The notes below the pieces were generated by a model. The model was not told the DNA's origin and ran no database searches. It saw only the letters and a program-made list of their open reading frames with translations. From contig JAFEGL010000039.1 in NCBI GenBank assembly GCA_018239895.1, positions 1 to 55,999 on the forward strand: a DNA stretch of 55,999 bases. The letters run 5' to 3'. The stretch comes from Verrucomicrobiota bacterium. Lineage in GTDB: Bacteria; Chlamydiota; Chlamydiia; Chlamydiales; SM23-39. Below are positions 16,736-24,249 of the stretch, piece after piece (within the stretch, counting starts at the first letter, position 1; every line of letters begins with the position of its first letter). Made by a program: the position numbers and the translations under genes.

Positions 16736-17455
16736 ATGGCATCGCCAACATCTGCCCAAAATGGGCCATCTTCTAACGGACTGTGGAGCCAAATAGGGCC
16801 CTACGCCGCACCGCCTGTCTCCGCCGCAGGAGCTATTATCCCAGGTTTTAAATACCTGATTGAAAAAAGTGCTGTACAGATCGGGAAACCCGCCGCTTCC
16901 GTCCCCTTCGTAGAAGGGGTGAGGGAGGGGATCAAAGCCTCCCGCTCCGTGGGCGTCGCCGTTGGAGCTCAAATGGCGGCTCAAAAGGTCGCTACAAGAG
17001 TTCTGGGAGGGAGTGAAGATCTGGTTACGACTCTCGAAAGTTCAGCGATAGTCGGAAGTATTTCTTCTCCCTGTCTGGCCATATTGAACGGCAAAACCAT
17101 GAAGCAAGGCTGGCGCGAATCTCTTCAGAAGTTCCGGCCGGGCCAGGCGGCTGCGTTTGCGGGGCGCGAGACAGGCTTTGTTGCGGGGATTAGCGCCGCC
17201 GAGCCGGTCACTAAGATCGCAAAGGAGCACTTTGGAGATAACAAATTCGTCGAGTACTCGGCGGCTGTTGCCTCGGCAACAGCTGGGGCAGTAGCTGGCC
17301 ACCCATGCGACACGGCTGCGACTTGTTTGCAGAAGAATTTGCCTCTGCCTAGCGTGAGCCAATCGATGAGGGGAGTCGTTCCCCGAGTGAAGGGGATCGC
17401 TATCTTTGCAGCCTTGTACAAGGCAGGTAAGGATGCTCTCTTGCCTTCTAAATAA
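16736..17455 (+). CDS. Mitochondrial-carrier-like (SLC25-type) protein
   Basis: A 239-residue protein that looks like three weak repeats of ~65-75 residues (about 28-95, 101-160, 163-236). Each opens with a small-residue helix; the third contains GHPCDTAATCLQ, resembling the carrier signature PxDxx[KR]x[KR]xQ, followed by RGVVPRVKGIAIFAALYKAGKD, like the carrier's second-helix start. Repeat 2 has SSPCLAILN and QGWRESLQKFRPGQAAAF in the same positions. The signature's Lys and Arg are replaced (Ala and Cys in repeat 3), so nucleotide or metabolite transport is uncertain. Such proteins are typically eukaryotic; Legionella LncP is a known bacterial example. AAGGA precedes the ATG and a strong terminator follows. 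Confidence 0.5.
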   Translation: MASPTSAQNGPSSNGLWSQIGPYAAPPVSAAGAIIPGFKYLIEKSAVQIGKPAASVPFVEGVREGIKASRSVGVAVGAQMAAQKVATRVLGGSEDLVTTLESSAIVGSISSPCLAILNGKTMKQGWRESLQKFRPGQAAAFAGRETGFVAGISAAEPVTKIAKEHFGDNKFVEYSAAVASATAGAVAGHPCDTAATCLQKNLPLPSVSQSMRGVVPRVKGIAIFAALYKAGKDALLPSK

Positions 17456-17460
17456 ACCAA

Positions 17461-17494
17461 CCCGGTGTCCAGGTTCCCTGGACACCGGGCTTTC
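17461..17494 (+). terminator. Terminator of the carrier-like gene
   Basis: CCCGGTGTCCAGG and its exact complement form a 13-bp stem around a TTC loop, followed by CTTTCT, 5 nt after the stop codon. Confidence 0.8.
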
Positions 17495-17510
17495 TATATC
17501 TTGCCTATCC

Positions 17511-17588
17511 TGCCGGCAGAGCCGATCATGCATATCCTGTACTTCTTTATGAGAGATAACAAAATAGGCACGATCGGCTCTGCCGGCA
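17511..17588. repeat. Long palindromic repeat, family copy A
   Basis: TGCCGGCAGAGCCGATC at 17511-17527 is exactly complementary to 17572-17588; pairing continues inward with mismatches. The inner 53 nt (17524-17576) match 24141-24193 at 42 of 53 positions, so this is one member of a dispersed palindrome family. It lies between two terminators and convergent genes. Confidence 0.75.
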
Positions 17589-17593
17589 AAATA

Positions 17594-17631
17594 AATAGGC
17601 CGCTCTGCTGCGTGCAGCAGAGCGGCCTATT
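17594..17631. terminator. Bidirectional terminator hairpin
   Basis: AATAGGCCGCTCTGCTGC and its exact complement are separated by 2 nt, giving a ~17-bp stem flanked by A- and T-rich sequence. It ends 4 nt before the stop of the minus-strand flavoprotein gene and probably terminates both directions. Confidence 0.8.
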
Positions 17632-17635
17632 TTGT

Positions 17636-19264
17636 TTACTTCGGTTGGCGCCGAGAATCGGCATACTGGAGGATCTTCTGCGTAAAATCATCTCCCAGTT
17701 GGTTCAAACTGCGGCTCATCTTGACAGCTGCCGGAGCAAATGAGACTCCGCCGGAGCCTAGATGCGTTGTACAGCGGCCATTTTGGACCTTTTCACCCTG
17801 CCGATAGAGAGCGCCCAGCGTTGGGAATCCATCGTAGGCGACAGCGCGCCTGCCTACCCAGCGGTTTAAAATCCCTTGAGATTCCAGAAAAGCGATGTGA
17901 TCGTGCGTCATGGGAAGACCTTTCGTGTCGATCCCTAACGCAATGGAAACCATTTCGGGCAGAACATCGTTGACCATGTTGAGCTGCACAAGATGGCGAT
18001 TCGTCGCGAAGTTTTGGTCGATCAGCGGTTGTTGATCGCCATAGAAAGCTTTCGTTCCTGCCACGCCGATGATGATCTGATCCTCATGGAATCTCGCTTG
18101 CCAAGCGAGGACGATCCCAACTTTATGAACCTCCATGCAGTGGCCAAAAGTTTTGTACTTTTCCGACTGTTCAGGAGTGAGGGGTATTGAAAGGGTCAGC
18201 GAAGGGCCGGCGAACCCTGCGTAGGCGGGCTCATCGAATCCCAATTTCTTCAAAGTTCCGACCGACTCGCCTGGGCAAAATACATAGTCAGCCTCGGCTA
18301 AATCGACTGTCCCATCTTTAAATGTTAGTCCAGCTATCTTATCTGAATCGACGACGACTCCCGCAACTTCCTTGTTGAACTGGATCGAAAAGCTATCTTG
18401 ACCCATGATCTTTTTCAAATAATCGTAGAACTTCGGCAAGAAAACTCGGGTGCTGATGCATCCTCCGGGGCGCCAAAGAGCCGAACAATCGGAATTCCAC
18501 TGGCCCATCTCAGAGTGCTCTGCGCAAAAATCGGCTAAAGATGGATCGATGGAAGCCACTTCGCCAGGCGTCAGGATCTTACACTGATCGTAGCCGAGTC
18601 CTTCATAGGTCTCCTTCATCCCTTGGGCTCGACTTTCCGCATTAGCTACCTCATAGATCAGATCGATTCTATAGCCATCGTGTAAAACCCTCTCCCCCTT
18701 CAAAAGAGGATCGCGGCAAGGGTTGAAATTCGACTCTTCGAGGAGCTTTTTCAATTCATCATCGGCTCTATCGTAGAGATCTTGCCACATATCCATGCTC
18801 ATTCTGCCAAGCATCAATAGGTTTTTTGTCCGATCGTCGTGAGTTGGATCGTTTCCGTAGATCTCGACAGCCCTCACAAAATCGGTTGCCGCCTCCGAGT
18901 CGTTGACTCCTATGGCGTCATCGACGCGGATCCCTCCCGGTTCGCTGAAAAGAAACGTCAGTTTTTCAATCAGCTCGCTTCCGCGCGGCACAACCGACAA
19001 AATCTCGTCCGTCGTCAAGCTGGGAAAGATGTTATACGAAGTATTTGTATTCGAGCTGGAAAGTTCCGGAAATGATGGCCCTTTTTCGTAAACCACCACC
19101 TCGATTTTTTCTCCCTTTTCTTGGGCATCCAAGTATGAATAATACGATTCGACAGCCCCGACTATTCCTCCACCTACAATCACCGTTTTGTGAGGATCGA
19201 GCGGCTCGTTTGCAAAAAGCAAACTGGCAAGTGAAATTCCGATGTAGATCGCTTTCATTTTCAT
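17636..19264 (-). CDS. Exported FAD-dependent oxidoreductase (DAO family)
   Basis: About 542 residues. A signal peptide (MKAIYIGISLASLLFA) precedes HKTVIVGGGIVGAVESYYSY, a Rossmann GxGxxG nucleotide-binding motif, so FAD binding is expected. The C-terminal GRRAVAYDGFPTLGALYRQ and THLGSGGVSFAPAAVKMSR fit the D-amino-acid-oxidase/glycerol-3-phosphate-dehydrogenase type of fold. Three in-frame ATGs lie at 19270, 19264 and 19258; GGAG is 7 nt before the one at 19264, which I prefer. Export through Sec is unusual for a flavoprotein because cofactor loading would have to follow export. The substrate may be a D-amino acid or another amine. Confidence 0.8.
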   Translation of the reverse strand: MKMKAIYIGISLASLLFANEPLDPHKTVIVGGGIVGAVESYYSYLDAQEKGEKIEVVVYEKGPSFPELSSSNTNTSYNIFPSLTTDEILSVVPRGSELIEKLTFLFSEPGGIRVDDAIGVNDSEAATDFVRAVEIYGNDPTHDDRTKNLLMLGRMSMDMWQDLYDRADDELKKLLEESNFNPCRDPLLKGERVLHDGYRIDLIYEVANAESRAQGMKETYEGLGYDQCKILTPGEVASIDPSLADFCAEHSEMGQWNSDCSALWRPGGCISTRVFLPKFYDYLKKIMGQDSFSIQFNKEVAGVVVDSDKIAGLTFKDGTVDLAEADYVFCPGESVGTLKKLGFDEPAYAGFAGPSLTLSIPLTPEQSEKYKTFGHCMEVHKVGIVLAWQARFHEDQIIIGVAGTKAFYGDQQPLIDQNFATNRHLVQLNMVNDVLPEMVSIALGIDTKGLPMTHDHIAFLESQGILNRWVGRRAVAYDGFPTLGALYRQGEKVQNGRCTTHLGSGGVSFAPAAVKMSRSLNQLGDDFTQKILQYADSRRQPK

Positions 19265-19458
19265 TCGCATTCTCCGTTAAATTTTTATGATCCATTTGAT
19301 TGGATCGCAAGCAATCTGCTCCTTTAGGATTTTATATTCAAATGATATATGAAAAGCTTCCAATGACAGCAGGAAGCAGGGATCTCTGATCAAAGTTTAG
19401 AGGAGGAGCACGGTGAAAAGAACAAGAAAAGGAAGCAGATCAATCTCATAATTTTTTC

Positions 19459-19487
19459 TTGTTGTGAATCGTCTACCCAGATATAAA
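19459..19487 (+). promoter_or_regulatory. Promoter of the S9 peptidase gene
   Basis: TTGTTG and TATAAA are separated by exactly 17 nt. Transcription would begin near 19494, which excludes the in-frame ATG at 19487 and supports the start at 19517 preceded by GAGGAGAG. Confidence 0.6.
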
Positions 19488-19516
19488 TGAGGCCCAATTT
19501 TTTGAGGAGAGAAAGA

Positions 19517-21484
19517 ATGAAGATGTTTTTGGGTCTTTTGTGGGTGTGTGCTGTCTCTGCGCAAACTTGGACGCCGACAGAAATGATGAGGACGAAAAAT
19601 GTCACTGACGTGGTGTTCTCTCCCGATAACCAGACGGTTCTTTTCGTCGCCTCATCGGTCGATCTCGAGAAGAACATTTACAAGAGCCAAATTTACCGGG
19701 CCGGAGCAGAAGGGGCTTCCGAAGTATTCACACCGTCCGACAGCAGCGCATCTCAACCGAAGTTTTCTCCAGACGGAAAATGGGTCGCCTTCATTTCTGC
19801 AAGATCTGGAACAAGACAGCTTTATGTGATAGCTGCAAATGGCGGCGAAGCGAGAGCTTTGACTCAGGGGAAAAATCCGGTTCAAACGTACAACTGGTCC
19901 CCTGACAGCCTGCAAATCGCCCTCATCATGAACGATCGGGAATCTTTTGAGAACATGCCGATTGAGTGTGGAAAAGATACTGCCCTCAACCGCCTTTGGA
20001 TTCTAGATTTAGAGGGGAATGAGCCGCGAGCGGTCACCCCCCAATCTTACTACTTGCGAGGCCTAGGCGATTTTGGCAACAGGAGTGAAGAGTTCGACTG
20101 GTCGCCCGATGGAAAATCGATTGTATTTGCCTATACGAAAGCTTCAGGTTTAGAAAATTACCACATGACGTCGAGCCTAGCGCTCCTCGATGTCGCTTCG
20201 GGGCAGATCGACGCTTGGCCCAATGTGGTCCCCTTCGAAGGCCTTCCAAAATTTTCTCCCGATGGAGAGTGGATCTCTTTTGTCACATCTGGCACTGAAT
20301 CGACCTATTTTTACAGCCGCTATCTAGCGATCCGATCTCGGCATGGAGGCGCTCCCAAGTGGCTCGCGCCGACTTACAATGAAGGGCCTTTTTTGAAGGG
20401 GACGAACCATCTAGGCTGGTCTCAAGATGGCACTTCCGTGATTTTCTTAGAGCCGAAGAAGACCGGGATGCACCTTTGCTACCTCCCCATCGACGGATCG
20501 GCGCCAACGGAAAAATCGATACCGGGCCGCTACTTCGAAGCATTTTCTCTCAGCCCCGATCGGAGTTTGGTGGGGATCTCTGTCCAAAACTCCTCTTTGC
20601 CTCCAGAGGCCTACGTCGCCGATGCAGAGACTTTTCAGCTGAAGCAAATATCCCACCTGAACGATCCCATTCTTGCGAATCCAATCCCTCAAACAGAGGT
20701 GATCCGATGGACTTCGACAGATGGACAGGAGATCGAAGGGATTGTCACCTATCCGATCAACTATGAGGCGGGAAAACAGTATCCGCTCCTTCTCGTCATC
20801 CATGGAGGCCCTATGGCCTCTTTCCGCGAGACATTTGTCGGCCTCCATTTCGTTTATCCAACCGCCGCGTTCGCCGAGCAAGGCTATATCGTTTTGTGCC
20901 CCAATCCGAGAGGATCGACAGGGTACGGGAGAGAATTCCGCGAAGCCAACCGCCGCGATTGGGGCGGGATGGATTACCAAGATCTCATGGCGGGCGTCGA
21001 CGCGTTGATTGCGCAAGGGATCGCTGATCCGAGCCGAATGGGAGTCATGGGATGGAGCTACGGCGGCTACATGACCGGGTGGGTTATCACTCAAACCAAC
21101 CGGTTTCAGGCAGCTTCAATGGGAGCTGGCCTTTCAAACCACCTCACTATGTTGGGCACATGCGATATCCCAAAGTTAATGTCCGATTATTTTGGAGAGT
21201 GGAAAGCCGGAGGTCTATATGAAGAGCGGTCGCCTCTCTATTTTGCTGACCGGGTCAATACACCTTGCCTAATCCAACATGGGACTGGCGATCTTCGCGT
21301 CCCCATCGGCCAATCGTATGAATTTTACCGGGCTCTCGTCAGAAAGGGGAAAGATGCCGTTCTCATGATCTATCCCGACACAGCCCACTATTTCGAAAAG
21401 CCGAAGATGGAGCTGCTTGGAATGGAGAAAAATCTTGAATGGTTCGGAAGGTATGTGAAGGGGTATAATGGGAGCCATGAATAA
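19517..21484 (+). CDS. Exported S9-family prolyl oligopeptidase-like serine peptidase
   Basis: A 655-residue protein starting with signal peptide MKMFLGLLWVCAVSA. Residues ~20-390 form a WD40/PD40-like beta-propeller with repeated FSPDGKW-type motifs (KFSPDGKWVAF, DWSPDGKSIVF, KFSPDGEWISF). The C-terminal alpha/beta hydrolase domain has GWSYGGYMTGW (Ser514), Asp in GTGDLRVP and His in DTAHYF, the complete triad of acylaminoacyl-peptidase/DPP-like enzymes. It should trim short peptides in the periplasm or outside the cell. The 3' end overlaps the next hydrolase gene by 8 nt. Confidence 0.92.
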   Translation: MKMFLGLLWVCAVSAQTWTPTEMMRTKNVTDVVFSPDNQTVLFVASSVDLEKNIYKSQIYRAGAEGASEVFTPSDSSASQPKFSPDGKWVAFISARSGTRQLYVIAANGGEARALTQGKNPVQTYNWSPDSLQIALIMNDRESFENMPIECGKDTALNRLWILDLEGNEPRAVTPQSYYLRGLGDFGNRSEEFDWSPDGKSIVFAYTKASGLENYHMTSSLALLDVASGQIDAWPNVVPFEGLPKFSPDGEWISFVTSGTESTYFYSRYLAIRSRHGGAPKWLAPTYNEGPFLKGTNHLGWSQDGTSVIFLEPKKTGMHLCYLPIDGSAPTEKSIPGRYFEAFSLSPDRSLVGISVQNSSLPPEAYVADAETFQLKQISHLNDPILANPIPQTEVIRWTSTDGQEIEGIVTYPINYEAGKQYPLLLVIHGGPMASFRETFVGLHFVYPTAAFAEQGYIVLCPNPRGSTGYGREFREANRRDWGGMDYQDLMAGVDALIAQGIADPSRMGVMGWSYGGYMTGWVITQTNRFQAASMGAGLSNHLTMLGTCDIPKLMSDYFGEWKAGGLYEERSPLYFADRVNTPCLIQHGTGDLRVPIGQSYEFYRALVRKGKDAVLMIYPDTAHYFEKPKMELLGMEKNLEWFGRYVKGYNGSHE

Positions 21485-22370
21485 AATAAAATGTTTGATT
21501 GCGGCTCTTTTGGGAAGCTCCTGTCTAGCAGCGGCTCCCCAGACCTACGAACTAAAGACCTCTCAGGGGATAGTTTCGGTCTGGGACTCTAGGCCCGGAA
21601 CAGAGCCCGCCGTTTTGTTCATTCACGGCCACAACTGCAATCGAACCTTCTTCTCTAAGCAGATAGAGTCGCCCCTGTTGCAAAAATATAGATTGGTCAG
21701 TCTCGATCTTCCTGGTTATGGAAAATCCTCGCCGCCCAAAGATCCAGAAAAAGTCTACAGCTGGCCAGGCTTCGCCGACTCAGTGGCAGAAGTCGCACAC
21801 CTTCTAAAATTAGAAAAAGTCGTAGTTGTCGGCTGGTCGCTCGGAGGGCACGTCGCGCTTGAGCTGACGTCGCGGATGCCGCAGATCGAAGGGCTCTTGA
21901 TCACGGGAACTCCTCCGATCGAAGTTTCGGCCGAAGGGCTGGGGCGCGGGTTTCGGGTCGCCAACCCAAAAATCTTGGAACTCTTCGGGAAGGGGAACCT
22001 CACAGTCGAGGAGGCTCAGCTCATGGCGACCATCTCTGGTTACGACTACACGCCTGAAAACCGATTCATGGTCGATGCGATCTTAAATACCGACTACGGA
22101 GCTCAGACCCTCTACCCCCGCTCGATCATCGATGGCGTAGGCCAAAACCAAAAGCTCATTGCCGAGCAGTGGCCCAAGCCGATTGCCGTGATTGCGGGCG
22201 GCGCCGATGCCGGCATCAACAACGACTACATCATCCATGAAGTAAATTTCAAAAATTTATGGAGAGGGAAGGTCCATGTCATCGAGGGGGCTGGCCACGC
22301 AGTCCAAATGGATAACCCCAACGAGTTCAACGCCCTCGTCACCGAATTCATCAACGATATTTTTAATTAA
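21477..22370 (+). CDS. Exported alpha/beta hydrolase
   Basis: A 297-residue protein from the ATG at 21477 (GGGAG 3 nt upstream), overlapping the S9 gene by 8 nt. A signal peptide (NKIKCLIAALLGSSCLAAA) precedes an alpha/beta hydrolase with oxyanion region FIHGHNCN, nucleophile elbow GWSLGG (Ser121) and late His in GAGHAVQMDNP. It resembles prolyl aminopeptidase or haloalkane-dehalogenase-like hydrolases. Coupling with an exported S9 peptidase suggests joint peptide or ester breakdown. Confidence 0.84.
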   Translation: MNKIKCLIAALLGSSCLAAAPQTYELKTSQGIVSVWDSRPGTEPAVLFIHGHNCNRTFFSKQIESPLLQKYRLVSLDLPGYGKSSPPKDPEKVYSWPGFADSVAEVAHLLKLEKVVVVGWSLGGHVALELTSRMPQIEGLLITGTPPIEVSAEGLGRGFRVANPKILELFGKGNLTVEEAQLMATISGYDYTPENRFMVDAILNTDYGAQTLYPRSIIDGVGQNQKLIAEQWPKPIAVIAGGADAGINNDYIIHEVNFKNLWRGKVHVIEGAGHAVQMDNPNEFNALVTEFINDIFN

Positions 22371-22398
22371 CTTTTATTAATGTCCATTCATTTATAAT

Positions 22399-22418
22399 GT
22401 CTGTTTAATTAAACAGAC
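22399..22418. promoter_or_regulatory. 20-bp perfect palindrome after a TATAAT box
   Basis: GTCTGTTTAATTAAACAGAC is a perfect 20-bp dyad, extendable to 24 bp with one mismatch. It begins directly after TATAAT at 22393-22398 and lies 8 nt before the GTG start of the lipase-like gene. It could be an operator over the transcription start; a weak terminator for the preceding gene is the alternative, although there is no clear T-run. Confidence 0.5.
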
Positions 22419-22426
22419 GTTGTTTT

Positions 22427-23464
22427 GTGATATTAAATAATGATTTTAGATCGGCTGTCGATGTTCTTCGCCAGTTAACTGCTTCTCAACCCGTTTCTTC
22501 TGACGCAATTGTCCCTGCGCTCAAGATCATCCACAAAGCGGTCCAAATGGGCTCGAAGGAACAGAAGAGCGAGCTTTTAGAAAAGAGGCGCGAGATCGTT
22601 GCCTTGAACACTCTCATCGCCAAAAAAACTCTCCAAATCGAAGAAAATTTCCAGATCGCCGTACCTGAAACGGCGTTTGAAAAGATGCTCCATACGGCCT
22701 ACCTGATCCCTTGCGCCATCGTCTCCATCCTCATCGACATTCTCCTCTTGCCGGCAGCTGGGATCTTGCTCCTCGCGATGCTCGCCAAACCAAAGTTTGA
22801 TCCAGAATCGCCGAAACAAAACGGAGTTCCGATCCTCCTTCTTCACGGCTCAGGCTTTAACGAGTCGGAGTGGGCCTTTGGCCGCATGTTTTTGAAGAAT
22901 GACAACTATGGCTCCGTATTTTCTCTGAACTACGACAAAATGGCGTCGAATGATCCGACGAAGGGGATCGACGATTATGCAGCGGAAAAAGTTCGGGAGA
23001 AAATCCAAGAGATCAAACGGCTGACGAATCAAGATGAACTGATCATCATTGGCCACTCGATGGGGGGACTTATCGCTGGCGATTACGCTGACAAATTTTC
23101 TAAAGAAGATGGGGTCAAAGTGAAGCATATCATCAGCCTTGCTTCTCCCTGGCAGGGAAGCCCTGTCGTCGACCGGTTCCTCGCGGGGCCGAACGATCCG
23201 AAGCGGTACAAGCACATGAGCACCGACAATCCCTACCGCAAAGAGCTCGTAGAAAATACCCTTCGCGCCGAAAGAAATGGGGATCTCAAGCTTTACAACA
23301 TCGGGAGCGAAACCGATTTTCTAGTTCCGGGCTTTTCGAGCTTCATCACGGAAGACCCTCGGCGCCAAAAGATGTTTGAGTATCTAGGCCACTACGGGAT
23401 CATCGTCTCGATTCAGGCGTGGCTTCAAGTGAGAACCTGGCTCGACTCTATTTATAAGTCTTAG
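22427..23464 (+). CDS. Membrane-anchored lipase-like alpha/beta hydrolase
   Basis: A 345-residue protein from a GTG. Residues 1-85 are helical and charged with no signal peptide. Residues ~90-120 (AYLIPCAIVSILIDILLLPAAGILLLAML) form a long, two-lobed hydrophobic segment able to make a membrane hairpin. The catalytic domain follows: ILLLHGSGFNESEW (oxyanion), IIGHSMGGLIAGD (Ser211), ISLASPWQGSP and late His in LGHYGIIV, like triacylglycerol lipases and PGAP1-type esterases. The layout of soluble N-terminus, hydrophobic hairpin and enzyme recurs in other proteins of this window. The racemase gene follows after 12 nt. Confidence 0.8.
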   Translation: MILNNDFRSAVDVLRQLTASQPVSSDAIVPALKIIHKAVQMGSKEQKSELLEKRREIVALNTLIAKKTLQIEENFQIAVPETAFEKMLHTAYLIPCAIVSILIDILLLPAAGILLLAMLAKPKFDPESPKQNGVPILLLHGSGFNESEWAFGRMFLKNDNYGSVFSLNYDKMASNDPTKGIDDYAAEKVREKIQEIKRLTNQDELIIIGHSMGGLIAGDYADKFSKEDGVKVKHIISLASPWQGSPVVDRFLAGPNDPKRYKHMSTDNPYRKELVENTLRAERNGDLKLYNIGSETDFLVPGFSSFITEDPRRQKMFEYLGHYGIIVSIQAWLQVRTWLDSIYKS

Positions 23465-23476
23465 TATACTTTCACC

Positions 23477-24136
23477 ATGAGTTTCAAAAAAACGATCGGG
23501 ATCATCGGCGGGGCCGGCCCTATAGCCAGCGCCTATCTCTATTCTGCGCTCCTCAAGATTTGTCAAAGCGATTACGGAGCTGCCGATTTTCACCAATATC
23601 CCCACATCGTTCTCGTCAGCTATCCGTTCGTCCGAGGACAGATTGAAAAGATCACAAGCGATCTATCTTCCTGTTTCAACACACTGAAGTCGGCGGGCGC
23701 CTCCGTGATTGGCCTTGCCTGCAACACCTTTCATGGACTTCTGCCCCCCTTCTCCGGTGCAGAATTCGTCCATCTGATCGAATCGTCGCTCAACAAAGCA
23801 AAGTCTCTCTCCCTTTCAAAACCACTCATTCTAGCGACGCAGAAGACGGTCGAGTTCAAGCTCTACGAGCAGGAGGGGCTCGATTCTCTATACCCGACAC
23901 CTGACGAGCAAGGCCAAGTAAACGCCATCATCCGCGAAGTCATGAGAGGACACCTTTCTCAAGGCCAAACTCAAACACTACAGAAAATCATATCCCAGCA
24001 TCCCGAGGCGGACGGCGTGCTCCTTGCCTGCACAGAGCTGCCCCCAATCCACCAAGCCTTTCCCCTCGACCTCCCCATTCCCATCGTCGACACCGTTGAC
24101 GTCCTAGCCAGAGAGCTATTAGAAAAAGCCCGCTGA
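23477..24136 (+). CDS. Aspartate/glutamate racemase family protein
   Basis: A 219-residue protein. IGIIGGAGPIASAYLY at the N-terminus and two catalytic cysteines in LACNTFH and LACTELPP are the signature of the cofactor-independent Asp/Glu racemase superfamily. It could supply D-Asp or D-Glu for peptidoglycan. The sequence is closer to the general aspartate racemase group than to MurI. It is preceded by the lipase-like gene and followed by a palindromic repeat and a terminator. Confidence 0.88.
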   Translation: MSFKKTIGIIGGAGPIASAYLYSALLKICQSDYGAADFHQYPHIVLVSYPFVRGQIEKITSDLSSCFNTLKSAGASVIGLACNTFHGLLPPFSGAEFVHLIESSLNKAKSLSLSKPLILATQKTVEFKLYEQEGLDSLYPTPDEQGQVNAIIREVMRGHLSQGQTQTLQKIISQHPEADGVLLACTELPPIHQAFPLDLPIPIVDTVDVLARELLEKAR

Positions 24137-24140
24137 AGTA

Positions 24141-24193
24141 GGTCATGCCTATCCTGTACCTCTTCATGAGTGTCAGCAAGATAGGCATGATTG
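24141..24193. repeat. Palindromic repeat, family copy B
   Basis: These 53 nt match 17524-17576 at 42 positions. TCATGCCTATC and GATAGGCATGA form an 11-bp stem around an imperfectly palindromic centre. Copy B starts 4 nt after the racemase stop. It carries a short open frame (MPILYLFMSVSKIG), which I regard as incidental. Confidence 0.75.
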
Positions 24194-24212
24194 ACAGCGC
24201 CTACAGGATTGA

Positions 24213-24249
24213 GGGCGCGCCGGCCGCTTGCGGCTGGCGCGCCCCTTTT
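24213..24249. terminator. Strong terminator between racemase and permease genes
   Basis: GGGCGCGCCGGCC pairs with GGCTGGCGCGCCC (13 bp including one G-T) around a 6-nt loop and is followed by CTTTTCT. It serves the racemase strand and abuts the end of the convergent permease gene. Confidence 0.8.

Noticed and set aside
17465..17743. Open frames across the triple-hairpin region
   Set aside because: They consist of terminator and palindrome sequence; no ribosome site or homologous copy as protein.
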